Part shown: positions 5,711 through 5,976 of the stretch, piece after piece | Layout of the letters: the number at the start of each line of letters is the position of its first letter | Position numbering within the stretch: the stretch's first letter is position 1 | Assembly (NCBI GenBank): GCA_023410905.1 | Contig: JAEYPL010000280.1 | Span: forward strand, 1-5,976 | Direction: 5' to 3' | Length of the DNA stretch: 5,976 nt | Origin: Pseudomonadota bacterium | Lineage (GTDB): Bacteria > Pseudomonadota > Alphaproteobacteria > Rhizobiales > Hyphomicrobiaceae | Notes under the pieces: model-generated | The model's input: the letters and a program-made list of their open reading frames with translations, nothing else | What the model was told of the DNA's origin: nothing | The model's database searches: none | Program-made: the position numbers and the translations under genes

Positions 5711-5976
5711 TTGGCGGCCCATACGGAAGATGCGACACGGCGCGACTTTCTGGTGGTTGCGGCAAGTGCGTTCGCAGCCGTCGGCGGCGCGGCGACACTC
5801 TGGCCGCTCATCCAGCAGATGAATCCCGATGCATCGACCCAGGCTATGGCAACGACCGAGGTCGATGTCGCGCCGGTCAAGGAAGGTCAGGCGATCACCG
5901 TGATGTGGCGGGGCAAGCCCGTCTTCATCCGCCATCGCACGAAGACCGAGATCGACACCGCGAAGGGCGTCGACCT
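5711..5976 (+). CDS. petA: Ubiquinol-cytochrome c reductase Rieske iron-sulfur subunit (5' part)
   Basis: The Rieske protein carries the [2Fe-2S] cluster of the cytochrome bc1 complex and passes electrons from ubiquinol to cytochrome c1 on the periplasmic side of the inner membrane. The first 88 residues are present. A twin-arginine signal (TRRDFLVVA, R10-R11) leads into a hydrophobic helix (about 13-34) that stays as the membrane anchor. WPLIQQMNPDAS (31-42), typical of the hinge, and the family stretch WRGKPVFIRHRTKTEI (66-81) follow. The cluster motifs (CTHLGC, CPCHGS) would lie beyond the edge, so their presence cannot be checked. The start is TTG with AGGAGG 5 bases upstream; the next in-frame ATG (residue 37) would remove the Tat signal and anchor. 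petB and petC are expected to the right. trmL is divergent, a common arrangement in this group. Confidence 0.93.
   Translation, partial: MAAHTEDATRRDFLVVAASAFAAVGGAATLWPLIQQMNPDASTQAMATTEVDVAPVKEGQAITVMWRGKPVFIRHRTKTEIDTAKGVD

Noticed and set aside
5421..5822. 133-codon plus-strand frame crossing into petA
   Set aside because: It overlaps petA in another frame, has no recognisable domain, and its residue make-up looks random.

Overview
This window looks like ordinary chromosomal DNA from an alphaproteobacterium, most likely in or near the Hyphomicrobiales (Rhizobiales). The reasons are GC-rich coding sequence with a strong preference for C or G at third codon positions, the clpX-lon-hupB order, and a trmL gene divergent from petA, the Rieske subunit gene of the cytochrome bc1 complex. 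Species and family cannot be fixed from the sequence alone. No mobile element, tRNA, rRNA, CRISPR array or phage remnant was seen.

Layout. Bases 2-739 are the 3' part of clpX, the ATPase of the ClpXP protease. A 290-base gap follows, holding a candidate heat-shock-type promoter and a long lon leader. The complete lon gene (1030-3444) ends in a textbook Rho-independent terminator (3476-3509). A 310-base gap, noticeably more AT-rich than the genes, carries palindromes, tandem repeats and a candidate promoter for hupB (3755-4027), which encodes the nucleoid protein HU. A GTG-started phytanoyl-CoA dioxygenase-like gene (4095-4892) follows on the same strand. It meets trmL (4889-5347, minus strand) tail to tail with a 4-base overlap of stop codons. 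A 363-base divergent region then separates trmL from petA, which starts at a TTG codon at 5711 and runs off the right edge.

How the genes relate. clpX and lon form an ATP-dependent protein quality-control block. hupB commonly lies directly downstream of lon in proteobacteria, and HU is a known Lon substrate in some species. trmL (wobble-base tRNA methylation) and petA (respiration) are housekeeping genes that are often neighbours in this group. The oxygenase gene between the two blocks is the only accessory-looking gene; its substrate is unknown.

I found no convincing undescribed system. The points most worth a second look are the 19-base inverted repeat in the trmL-petA region, the tandem repeats and palindrome upstream of hupB, the sigma-32-like promoter of lon, the TTG start of petA, and the unplaced 2-oxoglutarate oxygenase.
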